Shown: piece by piece, positions 50,774 through 60,467 of the stretch
Numbering within the stretch: position 1 is the first letter of the stretch
How the letters are laid out: every line of letters begins with the position of its first letter
Assembly (NCBI RefSeq): GCF_000371965.1
Contig: NZ_AQUO01000001.1
Coordinates: 1,234,001-1,298,000, forward strand
Source of the DNA: Paracoccus sp. N5
GTDB taxonomy: Bacteria; Pseudomonadota; Alphaproteobacteria; Rhodobacterales; Rhodobacteraceae
DNA length: 64,000 bases
Direction: 5' to 3'
Notes under the pieces: generated by a model
The model's database searches: none
What the model was told of the DNA's origin: nothing
The model's input: the letters and a program-made list of their open reading frames with translations, nothing else
Made by a program: the position numbers and the translations under genes

Positions 50774-53700
50774 CAGACAATCACTTTCTTGCCCGCGCCG
50801 ATCTCGGCCAGCAGGGTCTTTTTCATCTCATCAATGTAGCGGGTCACATCGTCCTCATCTTCGAGATAGGTTTTCGCGAAGGAGACGGTAATCGAGTGGG
50901 CCCTGATATATTGCGGCTTTGTCGGTGCTGGCGGAACATATGGCTTGGCCTGAGCTGCGGCCACGCCACCTGCGGGTTGGGGCTGCGGCGCGGGCGCCGG
51001 TGCAGGCGTTAGTTCGGCGATCCGCGTCAACGTGTCAGCCAAAAGGTTAGATCGCACCTCTGTCGCCCGATGGCGCAAGGCTGGGATCAGGGTTTGCGAG
51101 GCGACGTTGGATTTCTGCGCGGCAAGCTCATCGCGGATACGCGTCTGCTGCTCTGGCGGGAGCGCACGGAATTCCGAGGTCTGGGCCGCTTTTACGGCCA
51201 CCTCTTCGATCGCCGCGATAACGGCGTTACGCTCTGTCAGAACCGTCTGTTCAATACGCTCCTTCAGAGCGTAGAAATCTGCCTTCAGTTCCTGAATTGC
51301 CGTCCCCTTGAAGCACTGCGGATCGGCCAGCGCCTGTCGCAACGCATCAGCGGCAGAATTATCAACAAATGTGACGTTCTGATCCTGCGCCATCAGAAAA
51401 GCGCGCACCTCATCATAGATGCCCTTCTGCGGTCCGGACATGAAACTGCGAATTTTGTCGAGGATCTCCTCCTTGGCATCCAGCAGCTGATCTTCCTGCC
51501 CGACGGGGCCAGTAATGAACCATGTCGCCGATTGGTCGCGCATGCTGTCGAGCAGGGTCCGCAGCGGATCGAGGGCAGCGATGAAGGGATAGCCCGTCGC
51601 CTGCCGGCCAAGAGTTTCCAGTTCGCTGATCAGCTTGCGCAACTGCACCTGCCACTCCGCCCCCAAGCTACGGGCGTCATTGCCCGAGGCGGGCAGATCA
51701 AACAGCGCCTGAAACAGTTCGCGAGATTTGCGGATCTGGGGAGCGGTGAACTCGATCTGCGGCGAGAGCAGGATATTGCCAAGGGCATGGCTGTTGCGCA
51801 GCTGCTGCACCAGCGCATCCCCTTCCAGCAGAGTGCTGTCAGCCCGCGCCTCAAGTTTGCCGCGGGCAACAAGGCTTGCGGTCAGGCACAGCACCGCGAT
51901 GGAAGGCCAGCCATAGGGTTTTGCGCCGAACTTCTCGACCAGAGCCTTGACTGAGACCCGGGTTCCAAGACGCATCTGGGCCTGAGCGTGATTCAGCACG
52001 TCCTGCTCGGCTTCGGTCAGACCGCTGCCTTCACCGCCGAAAAGCCCACCATCGACACGGCCGGCGCGTCCAAGATCGGCTTCGGTGTAAGTAGCGCCGC
52101 GCAGGACAGGCAGGCTGGTATAGACCTTGTCCACCAAGACCTGGAAACCTTTGACCAGCCGTTCCTGCGGATCTTCGCCACCGATTTCCAACTCGGCCCC
52201 CCGCACGAAAAGACGTGCATCCGCGATCAGAGTGCGCAGACGCTGCACCAGCTCTTTTTCACGGCGTGTATTCTGATCACGCTTCTCCGCGATGATACGA
52301 TCACGTCCGGGCTGGGCGTCGCCGCTGGTGACCTGACGCGCAAACTTTACGGTCTGGAGCCACAGTACGAGATCGCGTGTAAAACGCACATCGCGCCCGA
52401 GCAGGACAACCATCTCATCGCTTGCCATGCTGTTCGAACGAACCACATCCGGTGCGTCGGAATCGTCGCTGAACGGCGAGATGATATTGACGGAAAGTTC
52501 ATGTTCCCGGTTCAGGCTGTGGCCGTCAAGCTTGCGGGTGAAAGCGTAATCGACGCCCGTGCCGGCATGCTTGATCTTGCCGTGACGGAGGATCGCGCCG
52601 AACGCCAGTTCATCTAGCTGCCGTTCTATCTCGGCGGGATCGACGGCGATTGCCTTGATCTCGGCCTCGACGTCCTTTTCCTCATTGGTGAGGAATTCAT
52701 AGACCTCGCCGTTGCGCTGGATCAGCGTCTGGCGCTCCAGAAGAGACAAAGCCTCTTCGATATTGCGACGCTGCTCCGTCTGGTCCGCCTCGAACCGGGA
52801 CTGCAGGAGGATCGATATGTTGCGGGCAGTCGGTTTGAATTCCTTGACGTATTTGACAAGGAACAACACCTTCAGCACCCGCACGGCAAAATCATCGCCA
52901 AGGTTCTTTTCAGCCAGTTGGATTGACTGCTGAACCGATGATTTCAGGGCGGTGCGAATCCCCTCAAACATCAGGTCAAAGGTCGCCAGCCCCCCAACCG
53001 GCGTGTCGGCCAGCTTTTTGGCCACCTCCTGAAACACCCCCAGCATAGAGCGTTCGCCGACCGAACTGTGCTTGCCCTCAAAGGCGTTATGCTGCGAGAG
53101 GCCCATGATCGCGCGCTGGAACAGGTCATACTGGTAGTTCGGGAACGGATAGCTCGCGACGAACTGGTCTTTTCCTGAGAAGTTCTTGAACTTGAAAGAG
53201 TTATCGCCAAAATCGAACAAAGTGCGCAGGTTGTTTTCCTCCGCATCGTAAAGATTGCCAAGGGTAATTTTGCCCGCCTCGGTCTTGGCCAGAAGGCGGC
53301 GCTGAATAACTTCGGCCACATCCTGAGAATTTAGCGGCATCCGGTTGGCGAAGCGTGCCTGGATCTTTGAGAAGTCGTTCTCCTGCTGCGCCGTCAGATC
53401 CCCGATTACCGAACCCATGTCCTGCTGGGCGGTGACAACAATCCAGGCCTGCCCCTTGCATTTCGTGTTCAGGCTTTCGGCAATGGTCTGCAGGTTCGTC
53501 ATCAGTTTGACGTTGTCGGCGATATACTGCCCCACCTCATCGACGAAGAAGTTCAGCCGGAACTTCGGCCCCTGCGCATCGATCCACGACTTCACCATAT
53601 TGGCGAAATCCTCGATCGAAACCTTCGTATCCTTACGATACTGGCCAAGAATATCCTTGACCTCATCGCCCGTGACGTCGGCAAAGGCGGCGGCAATGTG

Positions 53701-54306
53701 CTTGCCTTCCATCAGAGCCTGTTCGCGCCCGCGCTCCCAAGGCTTTCCGGAAGACTGCGCAAAGGCCGCCTTGAAGGCATCGAGCTTGCCTCGACTGTCC
53801 AGATCACGCTCGAACTGCGCGATATGCGGGAGCTTGCCATAGTAGCCGCACATCTCGTCAAAGACCTTCTGGAAGACCGCGAGGAGCGCATCGACATCCG
53901 CCTTCGAGATCACATCCGCCTTCTGGTCGATATTGAACAAGACCGACCTAGACGGAATCGAGACTGCCTTGCGCAAGGCTCCCGCCAACATCGGGTCCCC
54001 TGCGAGCTTGCGTTCGAAGATTTCGACGGGACGCTGCCCTTCGACCTCGTCATTCTCCAGCAGAAGGGCGAGCATCTTCAGCAGGTGAGACTTACCTGAC
54101 CCGAAGAAGCCAGAAATCCACACGCCGTTCGCGGTATCATAATTGTTGTAGGCGTCGAGGAATTGCTCCAGCCGAGCGCCGATCTCATTGGTGATGACAT
54201 ATTCATCGAGCTCGGTCAGGAGGCTGGCCTTGTCGTCAGCCTTGATCACCCCATCGATCGAACGGTCGACCGGCTTGGCAAAGATATCACGTAGAAGAGT
54301 AGCCAT
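50773..54306 (-). CDS. brxC: BREX P-loop ATPase BrxC
   Basis: 1177 residues, the usual size. N-terminus MATLLRDIFAKPVDRSIDGV, Walker A ISGFFGSGKSHLLKML (GFFGSGKS at 66-73), and a Walker-B-like LNFFVDEVGQYIADN. The C-terminus has a proline/alanine-rich linker (APAPAPQPQPAGG) before a final helical segment. The BrxC family is DUF6079/PglY-related and needed for methylation and defence. Intact; three bases from brxB. Confidence 0.95.
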   Translation of the reverse strand: MATLLRDIFAKPVDRSIDGVIKADDKASLLTELDEYVITNEIGARLEQFLDAYNNYDTANGVWISGFFGSGKSHLLKMLALLLENDEVEGQRPVEIFERKLAGDPMLAGALRKAVSIPSRSVLFNIDQKADVISKADVDALLAVFQKVFDEMCGYYGKLPHIAQFERDLDSRGKLDAFKAAFAQSSGKPWERGREQALMEGKHIAAAFADVTGDEVKDILGQYRKDTKVSIEDFANMVKSWIDAQGPKFRLNFFVDEVGQYIADNVKLMTNLQTIAESLNTKCKGQAWIVVTAQQDMGSVIGDLTAQQENDFSKIQARFANRMPLNSQDVAEVIQRRLLAKTEAGKITLGNLYDAEENNLRTLFDFGDNSFKFKNFSGKDQFVASYPFPNYQYDLFQRAIMGLSQHNAFEGKHSSVGERSMLGVFQEVAKKLADTPVGGLATFDLMFEGIRTALKSSVQQSIQLAEKNLGDDFAVRVLKVLFLVKYVKEFKPTARNISILLQSRFEADQTEQRRNIEEALSLLERQTLIQRNGEVYEFLTNEEKDVEAEIKAIAVDPAEIERQLDELAFGAILRHGKIKHAGTGVDYAFTRKLDGHSLNREHELSVNIISPFSDDSDAPDVVRSNSMASDEMVVLLGRDVRFTRDLVLWLQTVKFARQVTSGDAQPGRDRIIAEKRDQNTRREKELVQRLRTLIADARLFVRGAELEIGGEDPQERLVKGFQVLVDKVYTSLPVLRGATYTEADLGRAGRVDGGLFGGEGSGLTEAEQDVLNHAQAQMRLGTRVSVKALVEKFGAKPYGWPSIAVLCLTASLVARGKLEARADSTLLEGDALVQQLRNSHALGNILLSPQIEFTAPQIRKSRELFQALFDLPASGNDARSLGAEWQVQLRKLISELETLGRQATGYPFIAALDPLRTLLDSMRDQSATWFITGPVGQEDQLLDAKEEILDKIRSFMSGPQKGIYDEVRAFLMAQDQNVTFVDNSAADALRQALADPQCFKGTAIQELKADFYALKERIEQTVLTERNAVIAAIEEVAVKAAQTSEFRALPPEQQTRIRDELAAQKSNVASQTLIPALRHRATEVRSNLLADTLTRIAELTPAPAPAPQPQPAGGVAAAQAKPYVPPAPTKPQYIRAHSITVSFAKTYLEDEDDVTRYIDEMKKTLLAEIGAGKKVIV

Positions 54307-54309
54307 CGG

Positions 54310-54918
54310 TCAGACCTCGTAATTCATGATATTGAACGCGCGGTAGTATTTGTCGTCATGCAGCAAGCCGAACAGTTCCAGCGATGCTCCTGTCGCCAAC
54401 GCGTGCGTGTATTTCCCCGGAAAGAACATGACCGTCGGGCGGTCTTTCGCGGTGCTTTGCAGGTTGTTGAGTACGTTGTGCGACCGCAGGTAGGGGTAAA
54501 CTTCGCCTACGCCTGACAGGAAGATCACGTCGTGCGGGACTTCTTCAATGCGCCGCCCAATCTCTGGAATGAGGTGCGCCTGCGGGTCCAGAACGCCCTG
54601 TAACAGCTCCTTGAGCTCCGCCTTTTCCGTTTCGGCTTCAACCTCAAGGATCTGCTCGAAGATTCCCCGGTCTTCGAGGATCCTGAGCGAAAGGTCATAG
54701 AGATCGATATCGAGGACGCGCACACCAGCGTGGCCCAGCCGGGCGATCAGATCCTCGCGATCCTCGCCCAGGCTCAGTCCGTCTTCGGCATCAAAGGCGC
54801 AGATGAAAAAGGGAACCTCGTTTCCCAACCCTTGCTTTTGCAGGAACCGTTTACTGGAAATCACTTTGAACAGGCGCTCGGCGCGGAAGCGCCGATCAGC
54901 TTTGGTTCTCACAATCAC
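54310..54918 (-). CDS. brxB: BREX protein BrxB (DUF1788)
   Basis: 202 residues. DUF1788 pattern: RAERLFKVISSKRFLQKQGL, EVPFFICAFDAEDGLSLGED, VRVLDIDLYDLSLRILEDRG and the end HALATGASLELFGLLHDDKY. Small, probably a scaffold in the BREX methylation complex. The start overlaps the brxA stop by four bases (ATGA). Confidence 0.93.
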   Translation of the reverse strand: MIVRTKADRRFRAERLFKVISSKRFLQKQGLGNEVPFFICAFDAEDGLSLGEDREDLIARLGHAGVRVLDIDLYDLSLRILEDRGIFEQILEVEAETEKAELKELLQGVLDPQAHLIPEIGRRIEEVPHDVIFLSGVGEVYPYLRSHNVLNNLQSTAKDRPTVMFFPGKYTHALATGASLELFGLLHDDKYYRAFNIMNYEV

Positions 54919-55517
54919 CCCCCATTTCCGGGAAAGACCTGCAGATCCGCCGGATTACGTTCCACAATCAGCCGCTTCATGCGCCCCGACAACCAAACCG
55001 GCTGAATTCTACCCTCAATGCTGAGCAGTCCCGCCTCACGCAAAATCCGAAACAAGACCTGACGCAATTTCGCGCAAGTTGATGGCGAAAGCTCCGCAAG
55101 GGTAGGATCAGTTTCGGCTTTCTCCGCGAGAAAACGGTCAAAGACCTCATGGCCCAGATCAAGGCGCCATGATTGGTATCTTTCACTGATTACCTCGACA
55201 GCAAATTCGTGCACGAACCGATAGGTCCGACAGATGGCTAGCCAGATTATCGCTTGCTGCTCGGCGCGGTCAGCTTCCTCCAACAGGTAATGGCGCTCTG
55301 CATCGGAAAGGTGACCTATCCGGTCATACACTTCACGAAGGGCGCGAGTTTGTGAGGCGAGTTTAGGCAAAGAAGACGCGCCCTGGGCAAGCAGACGCTC
55401 ACGGGCACAAGCCCAAGTTTCGCCAGTTCGATATTCTTGGGAAATCGCAAGGCTTTCATTGAGCATCAGACCGCCCACACTGAAGGACATGCGGTATTTC
55501 GATACGGTAGCCATCAT
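54915..55517 (-). CDS. brxA: BREX protein BrxA (DUF1819)
   Basis: 200 residues. DUF1819 pattern: KYRMSFSVGGLMLNESLAIS, LPKLASQTRALREVYDRIGH, LSDAERHYLLEEADRAEQQA and IWLAICRTYRFVHEFAVEVI. A DNA-binding protein in structural studies of the family. Two adjacent ATGs (55517, 55514) overlap the stop of the regulator gene; neither has a strong ribosome site, so translation is likely coupled. Confidence 0.92.
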   Translation of the reverse strand: MMATVSKYRMSFSVGGLMLNESLAISQEYRTGETWACARERLLAQGASSLPKLASQTRALREVYDRIGHLSDAERHYLLEEADRAEQQAIIWLAICRTYRFVHEFAVEVISERYQSWRLDLGHEVFDRFLAEKAETDPTLAELSPSTCAKLRQVLFRILREAGLLSIEGRIQPVWLSGRMKRLIVERNPADLQVFPGNGG

Positions 55518-56416
55518 CGGGATGCCGTCGCGCTGGCTAGGTCAGCCTCATCGAACTCATGCTGCGCACGGCCAAGGGCCGCTGCAATTTCGTGTTCGTT
55601 AGCTGCAACGATGTGCTGGGTCCGGGAATCACGGGTCCGCGCTCCTTCAAGAAGTCCCAGTCGCTTCAGCACATAAAACAGCATCGCGTAGCGAACAGTT
55701 AGCACAGCCCGCCCGTCAGTCATGTTGTAGTCCGTCGCGACCACTGCCTGCTGGCCGGCCGACAACTCGGGATGTGGCACAATGATGATGTCGAAGGTTT
55801 CTTGCCACAGCCTGTCCTGGGCAGCCCGAGCGCCCGGCTCACCAAATTCACCGTGACCAAGGACGCGTGACAGCAGGAAATCCTTGAACCTTTCCGCTTC
55901 ATGACACCAAGCGCGAACGTGCCAACGCAGGCCATCAAAGCCAAAAGCGTGGGGGGTAATGCGCCGCCAAGCAGGATCAGGGCGATCACGGCTCATGGAT
56001 TGATAGTGAAGGACGAGCGATCGCTCTTCACGCACTGCCGTCAGAACTGAACGCAGAACTTCGGTATCGATCTTACGGCGCAAAGTAAGCGCGATATCCA
56101 TGTCAGGCGGGATGGAAAGCCAGTTTGAGCCTGACTCTACGAAACCTTCTGCCATCGAGCGCAGCCGCATAAGATAGGCATCCGGATCTGGATCAAGGAA
56201 CACTGGCCGAAAATTCGGCCCTGCCACGTAGCGACGAGCGCTTTTGTCGTAGACCGCGTTCAGCGGCGCCCGCTCCTGATAATGGGTCAAATCCTTTGAC
56301 GCCTGCGGAACCGAAACGCCAAACGTATCGATCAGGTCAGAGCGATTAACGCCCCCCTCCCAGAACAGACGAAATTCGATGAACTCCAGTCGCCTCTCGA
56401 CACCCCATTTCAACAT
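55514..56416 (-). CDS. brxR: WYL-domain transcriptional regulator of the BREX operon (BrxR type)
   Basis: 300 residues from the ATG at 56416; a GTG at 56437 adds seven residues but has no ribosome site. N-terminal winged helix (RRLEFIEFRLFWEGGVNRSD, then GVSVPQASKDLTHYQE), a central WYL domain (SLVLHYQSMSRDRPDPAWRR, ITPHAFGFDGLRWHVRAWCH) and a C-terminal WCX segment. BrxR proteins repress or tune the adjacent defence operon and may respond to DNA fragments or nucleotides. It is the first gene of the operon, and its own promoter is the only good candidate for the whole set. Confidence 0.88.
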   Translation of the reverse strand: MLKWGVERRLEFIEFRLFWEGGVNRSDLIDTFGVSVPQASKDLTHYQERAPLNAVYDKSARRYVAGPNFRPVFLDPDPDAYLMRLRSMAEGFVESGSNWLSIPPDMDIALTLRRKIDTEVLRSVLTAVREERSLVLHYQSMSRDRPDPAWRRITPHAFGFDGLRWHVRAWCHEAERFKDFLLSRVLGHGEFGEPGARAAQDRLWQETFDIIIVPHPELSAGQQAVVATDYNMTDGRAVLTVRYAMLFYVLKRLGLLEGARTRDSRTQHIVAANEHEIAAALGRAQHEFDEADLASATASR

Positions 56417-56480
56417 TGTTCGTCCCGCCGCTCTCACGAGGATATAAAATATATGGACACCCCTACAATACCCGCATACT

Positions 56481-56509
56481 TTCTATTCCTTCATGCATCC
56501 CCTTGTCAA
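56481..56509 (-). promoter_or_regulatory. Predicted BREX operon promoter
   Basis: -35 TTGACA (56509-56504), perfect; 17-bp spacer; -10 ATAGAA (56486-56481), weak. The start of transcription would be near 56474. An AT-rich stretch with ATATAAAATATAT (56442-56454) follows in the leader and is a possible BrxR site. Confidence 0.45.
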
Positions 56510-56525
56510 GTCTGGGGGAGACCTG

Positions 56526-56612
56526 ATGCGAGTTATTCACACAGCAGACCGGCACATCGGCCAGACCCTGAGTGGCTGCTCGCGCGATTATGAGCATCAG
56601 GTCTTCTGTGAT
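56526..56612 (+). pseudogene. sbcD: 5' remnant of sbcD (exonuclease SbcCD, nuclease subunit)
   Basis: From an ATG with GGGGGAG upstream: MRVIHTADRHIGQTLSGCSR, then DYEHQVFCD. This is the N-terminus of SbcD (usual form HTADWHLGQTL with D-x-H metal ligands); Trp is replaced by Arg. After about 29 codons similarity stops and the frame becomes noise. The gene was divergent from the BREX operon. No other part of sbcC or sbcD is present. Confidence 0.65.
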
Positions 56613-56950
56613 TGCTACAGAGGGCGTAGATTGTTACCCCCTAGGCGTCCAACGCTACGTCCTGGCGATCCGATCGGGGCACGAACTGCTCGTATTCCCG
56701 ATAACATGGCGAAACGCCCTTCGCCCCATATTATCGATCTTTGTAAAACGCCTCTGTTCGCCCCGTGAGGCCCGCCAAGCGGGGGAAAAGACTGACAGGG
56801 CATGACCGGAGATCCTGCCGCCTGAGAGGCTGAGAGCAAACAAACTACTTTTATTCCGACACCGAATGATGCCGGGCAGCCTGTCTGTGGCGGCTCGGAA
56901 ACCGCTACGATAAACGGCTGCCCCCCAGCCAGAGCGCCGCTCCTGCCAGG
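56613..56950. other. Gap between sbcD remnant and DUF927 gene, likely island junction
   Basis: 338 bases with no gene I can support. Base composition changes here from mixed to GC-rich. No inverted repeat, integrase site or tRNA was recognised. It probably holds the break point that truncated sbcD. Confidence 0.4.
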
Positions 56951-58822
56951 CTATCCACCCTCAATCCTCTGCCGGTCGAGGCGATAGACCCGTGCCCTGT
57001 CCGGATCGACATGCCGGGGCAGGCGATACTGATACGACCTCTGCTCACCACCCGGAACCAGCAGACCCGCATCGCCCAGCAGCTTCACCGCCAGGCCTGC
57101 CGGCATGCCGGAGGCGATGTCCATCCGGAACGCATCGATGCCGAGATAGATCCAGCGCTCATCACACCAGCCGATGGCATCCGGATCCGGCTCGGCTCCC
57201 GGCGGGCACAAGCGGTGGCGGTTGCGGCGCAAGTATCCGGCCAGACGTTCCGCCATGGCCTCGGCAGTCGACGGCGGACGCGCCGCATGGGCCCTGTGCC
57301 AGATCACCGCGATCTCGACGAGGGCGTCGGTCGCCATGCCCTTCCGCCAGGGCAGGACGCCGAGCCGGCTGCCGATTTCGCCAGCCGCAGCGATCAGGGC
57401 CAGACGGTTCAGAACCCGCAGCACCGGCCCCTCTTTGGCATTCCCAGGCAGCCCGATCGCCACCAGCATCTTGCTGCGCAGGCGCGAGATCATCGGGCGC
57501 AGGGTCTCCTTCATCAGGTCATGTTGTGCGATGATCCTGTCCACGAATGCCGGCAGGACATGCCCATAATGTTCCCTGGCAGCATTCTGGAGCGTCTCGG
57601 CGAAGGCGTGGCCCGAGCCATGTCCATGCAACGTCTTGAAGAGGCCGAACGGCCACGACGGTGCAGGAACATCAATCAGCCGGACGCCGATCCCTTCGGG
57701 CATCTGGATCCCGGCAGCAGCCAGGATCCGCTCAATCGGTTTCTCCGAGGTCGAGAGCAGGACGGTTTCCCAGCGCGCCGTCGCTTCCATGATCAGTTTG
57801 TGGTTGCCGCGCCCCCGGCCCGTACCATTGCCGATCATGTAGATGGCCTCGATGATCGCGGGCGAAGGTCGGGCCGGGAATTCATCCAGCATCAGGACGC
57901 CGTCATGGGCCAGGCGGCATGCGAGTTCCAGCGCCGTATTAGTGGCGTTCCAGCGGTCAAGTTTGGGCGGACCGATGCAGCTCTGCGCAGTGATCAGGGC
58001 GGTGGTCTTTCCCGAACTGGTCGAGGCGTGGAAATTCAGTCCAAGCGTCTCGATCCCCGCATGTTTCAACAGCGGACCCGCCAGCACTGCAGAAATGGCG
58101 CAGATCAACGCCGGATTGCCGACGGCCAGACGACCGACGGTGTCTTTCCAGCCGTCCAGCGAACCCGAGGACGGTACGGCGCTGCGGGCATGGATCAACT
58201 CGACGGTCTCACCACGCAGCGGTTCCGCCGAGAGCAGCTTGCCGTCCGGCAGCAGATAGGCGGGTTCCGCATCCGTCCCCGCCATCCAGCCGGGACGCGT
58301 GACCGACAGGATCCGGGCCTCCACCGGCCAGCGGCGGATCAGGTCGATGATGTCATTGCGGTTGCCCTCGATCGCCAGGCCCGCCGAGATCAGCTGCGCA
58401 CAGACGATGCGCGGCTTGCCGAGGATATCGGCCTCGGGGATGGTTTCCCGACGCAAATTTCCATCGCGATCGAGAAAGCAAACCCGGCGGCTCCAGTTCC
58501 TGCCGCTGTCATCGCGGGTCAAGGCTTCGACGCGCAGAGGTCCGCACATCGGCACCCATTCATCGTCGATACCGCCATAGCCCAGCATCTGTTCACGCGG
58601 AAGATGGGTCCAGAACGGGGGCAATTCCTGACGCATGGCGACCAGGAAGGCGGCGATTTCCGGATCGTGATGAAGAGCGCGCAACCGGGCCTCGGACGTC
58701 TCCTCAGCGGCATCATCCGGCAGAATGGTCTGTCCGGCATCGGTGGGGGCGGGCGGGGTTTCGGGAAGCGCGCTGTGCTGCTGTGCGTCGATAGGGTTAT
58801 TGTCCGGCATCGTTTTTTCCAT
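56951..58822 (-). CDS. DUF927-family P-loop ATPase
   Basis: 623 residues. The DUF927 core runs from about residue 90 to 420: FHASTSSGKTTALITAQSCI (Walker A at 267-274), VLMLDEFPARPSPAIIEAIY (Walker B at 309-315) and ARWETVLLSTSEKPIERILA. A 60-residue, proline-rich N-terminus and a helical C-terminal part complete it. DUF927 proteins are encoded by plasmids, integrative elements and phages and are thought to be replication-linked helicase-like ATPases, often near primases. Start at 58822 or at an ATG at 58810; neither has a strong ribosome site. No close partner gene is seen. Confidence 0.8.
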   Translation of the reverse strand: MEKTMPDNNPIDAQQHSALPETPPAPTDAGQTILPDDAAEETSEARLRALHHDPEIAAFLVAMRQELPPFWTHLPREQMLGYGGIDDEWVPMCGPLRVEALTRDDSGRNWSRRVCFLDRDGNLRRETIPEADILGKPRIVCAQLISAGLAIEGNRNDIIDLIRRWPVEARILSVTRPGWMAGTDAEPAYLLPDGKLLSAEPLRGETVELIHARSAVPSSGSLDGWKDTVGRLAVGNPALICAISAVLAGPLLKHAGIETLGLNFHASTSSGKTTALITAQSCIGPPKLDRWNATNTALELACRLAHDGVLMLDEFPARPSPAIIEAIYMIGNGTGRGRGNHKLIMEATARWETVLLSTSEKPIERILAAAGIQMPEGIGVRLIDVPAPSWPFGLFKTLHGHGSGHAFAETLQNAAREHYGHVLPAFVDRIIAQHDLMKETLRPMISRLRSKMLVAIGLPGNAKEGPVLRVLNRLALIAAAGEIGSRLGVLPWRKGMATDALVEIAVIWHRAHAARPPSTAEAMAERLAGYLRRNRHRLCPPGAEPDPDAIGWCDERWIYLGIDAFRMDIASGMPAGLAVKLLGDAGLLVPGGEQRSYQYRLPRHVDPDRARVYRLDRQRIEGG

Positions 58823-59635
58823 GCAAGGCGCGGGGTTGCGCCATCCCCATCATGATGTGCCGGGTCGGCATGCAAGTCAGCGGCAGGGATGCGCGATATT
58901 GTGGACAATGGCACCAGATGCCCGAATTTTGGGGATAACCCGGATGGGAACGGACAATGATCCGATGGAGAAGGAAGCGGCAGACCCCACACATGCGGAA
59001 AATCCGGATAAATCGCCCATGCCCATCTGCCGGTCCGTTGGATTTGTTGGACCATTGGACCGGACCGAGCACTACAAGGCTGCGCAGGTTGAAGCCCGCG
59101 GTGCGGCGGCTGTCCAACAGTCCAACCGGTCCGGCGGACCAAAACAAAGAGAGGCCTTGAACCGGTGTCAGGCGGGAGTCCCCCGCAGCACCGCCTTGCC
59201 TGCCCTACGCAAGATTATGGAAGCCCTGTTGCCATTCAGGCCACCATCATTGCCAGGAACTCGCCAAGGCATTGTGCGTGATCCGCGCCGATTTGGTCAG
59301 GCCGCCGCAAGCTGATCCTACGATCCGCTGTCAGGTCGCACCGGGGGTTCAACGCATTCCCTCTTGACGAGTTTGGGCCACAATTCCTGATCTTGGCAAT
59401 CTCGGCATCGCAGAACGGATGTCTCATCCTTTTCCCAGTTCAGGTGACACCGCCCGAATGAAGGATAACCTGAACCCATTCCGATGATCTGGGACACTCT
59501 GAAGACACCCGTCAGGGAACCCGTTTGACCCGGGACGCACTGGCGCCATCTGATCGCCTGCCCGGATTGACGAACCTATTGTGGGTTGCCCGCTGATCTC
59601 AGGCTTCAACAATCCAACCGCGACGTCCGCACCCT
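58823..59635. other. 813-base gap between DUF927 and ribbon-helix-helix genes
   Basis: No gene is supported with confidence. A plus-strand frame 58944-59315 (MGTDNDPMEKEAADPTHAEN...) could encode 123 residues but lacks a ribosome site and recognisable domains. The stretch likely holds the promoter of the DUF927 gene. Confidence 0.4.
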
Positions 59636-59815
59636 TCAATCTCCCGGGCCTGTCATCTCCAGCCACTGGGCCAGTGCGCGTCGGATCATCTCGGGCCGCG
59701 TTGGCAGATCCCTCTCATCACGACGTCGATTGTCTATCGCTTCTATCAGTTCGCGAGGAAGCCGAAGATTGACCGCCTCCGAATCCACAGGAGGGCGTCC
59801 GCGTTTTTTTTCCAT
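59636..59815 (-). CDS. Small ribbon-helix-helix DNA-binding protein
   Basis: 59 residues: MEKKRGRPPVDSEAVNLRLP, then RELIEAIDNRRRDERDLPTR and PEMIRRALAQWLEMTGPGD. The pattern of a beta strand (AVNLRLP) followed by two helices (ELIEAIDNRR and RPEMIRRALAQWL) is that of the Arc/MetJ/CopG fold. A GRPP basic tail precedes it. Such proteins are repressors of plasmid genes or antitoxins; no toxin gene is adjacent. Divergent from the gene at 59931 and probably controlling it and itself. Confidence 0.75.
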   Translation of the reverse strand: MEKKRGRPPVDSEAVNLRLPRELIEAIDNRRRDERDLPTRPEMIRRALAQWLEMTGPGD

Positions 59816-59831
59816 TTTCCCGAATCTATGC

Positions 59832-59861
59832 TTGATTTACGGTTTAATGGTGTCATATAAT
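59832..59861 (+). promoter_or_regulatory. Promoter of the gene at 59931
   Basis: -35 TTGATT (59832-59837), 18 bp, -10 TATAAT (59856-59861), in an AT-rich patch between the divergent ribbon-helix-helix gene and the 178-residue protein gene. Confidence 0.6.
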
Positions 59862-59930
59862 GCAGGCACAGGCAAGGGCTCCTACCCCCTTGCCCGGCCC
59901 TAACCACAACTGATCCTCAGGAGATCACTC

Positions 59931-60467
59931 ATGGCTATTCACACGTCTATCATTTCGCCGCGCCATTCGGAAGCGGTGCCGTCGTTCCGCCCGACGCCTG
60001 TCACCATCCAGTTTGGCGCTGTGATGCGCGATCTTTCGGCCTACATCGAGGCTGAGCGCGATCTCGAGCATTGCGACAGCTGGGACCCGGCCTGCGACGC
60101 GTGGATCCGCGACGCCGAACGGGCCCGGGCGCATGTGCTGGACGCGATCACCGCCCTGCGCGGAACACCGGTCTGTCGCTGCGAGGATCAGCCATTGAAG
60201 CACCTCGGTCAAATGGCACAGATGTTGATCGAGAGCGACAGCCCGGAACAGGTCCGGGACATTCTCGCCCTGCCCGACCGCTTTCCCGATGCCTTCCGCT
60301 GCGCCAGTGACAGCCCTGTTGCACGGCGCGTCAACATGATGGTCGCGGGTTTCCAGCAGCATCTGCATGCCCTCGCGACCCTTGAGAATGTCGCGGATAT
60401 GGTCGAAGCAGACTGTTTTGTGGTCGAGCCGGACACGCCCGCGACCATGCTGGCCCCCACAGCGTAA
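59931..60467 (+). CDS. Hypothetical protein, 178 residues
   Basis: Start supported by AGGAGA upstream and by the promoter at 59832. Not recognised. Composition is helical and acidic, with several Cys (CDSWDPAC, VCRCEDQ). PLKHLGQMAQMLIESDSPEQ and FQQHLHALATLENVADMVEA suggest a helical bundle. No signal peptide or membrane segment. Its place in a string of unusual genes (GIY-YIG protein and AAA-peptidase downstream, all on the plus strand) suggests an island-specific function. Confidence 0.65.
   Translation: MAIHTSIISPRHSEAVPSFRPTPVTIQFGAVMRDLSAYIEAERDLEHCDSWDPACDAWIRDAERARAHVLDAITALRGTPVCRCEDQPLKHLGQMAQMLIESDSPEQVRDILALPDRFPDAFRCASDSPVARRVNMMVAGFQQHLHALATLENVADMVEADCFVVEPDTPATMLAPTA

Noticed and set aside
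58944..59315. Possible 123-residue protein in the 58.8-59.6 kb gap
   Set aside because: No ribosome site, no recognisable domain and frequent rare-looking codon patterns; kept only as a note in the gap entry.
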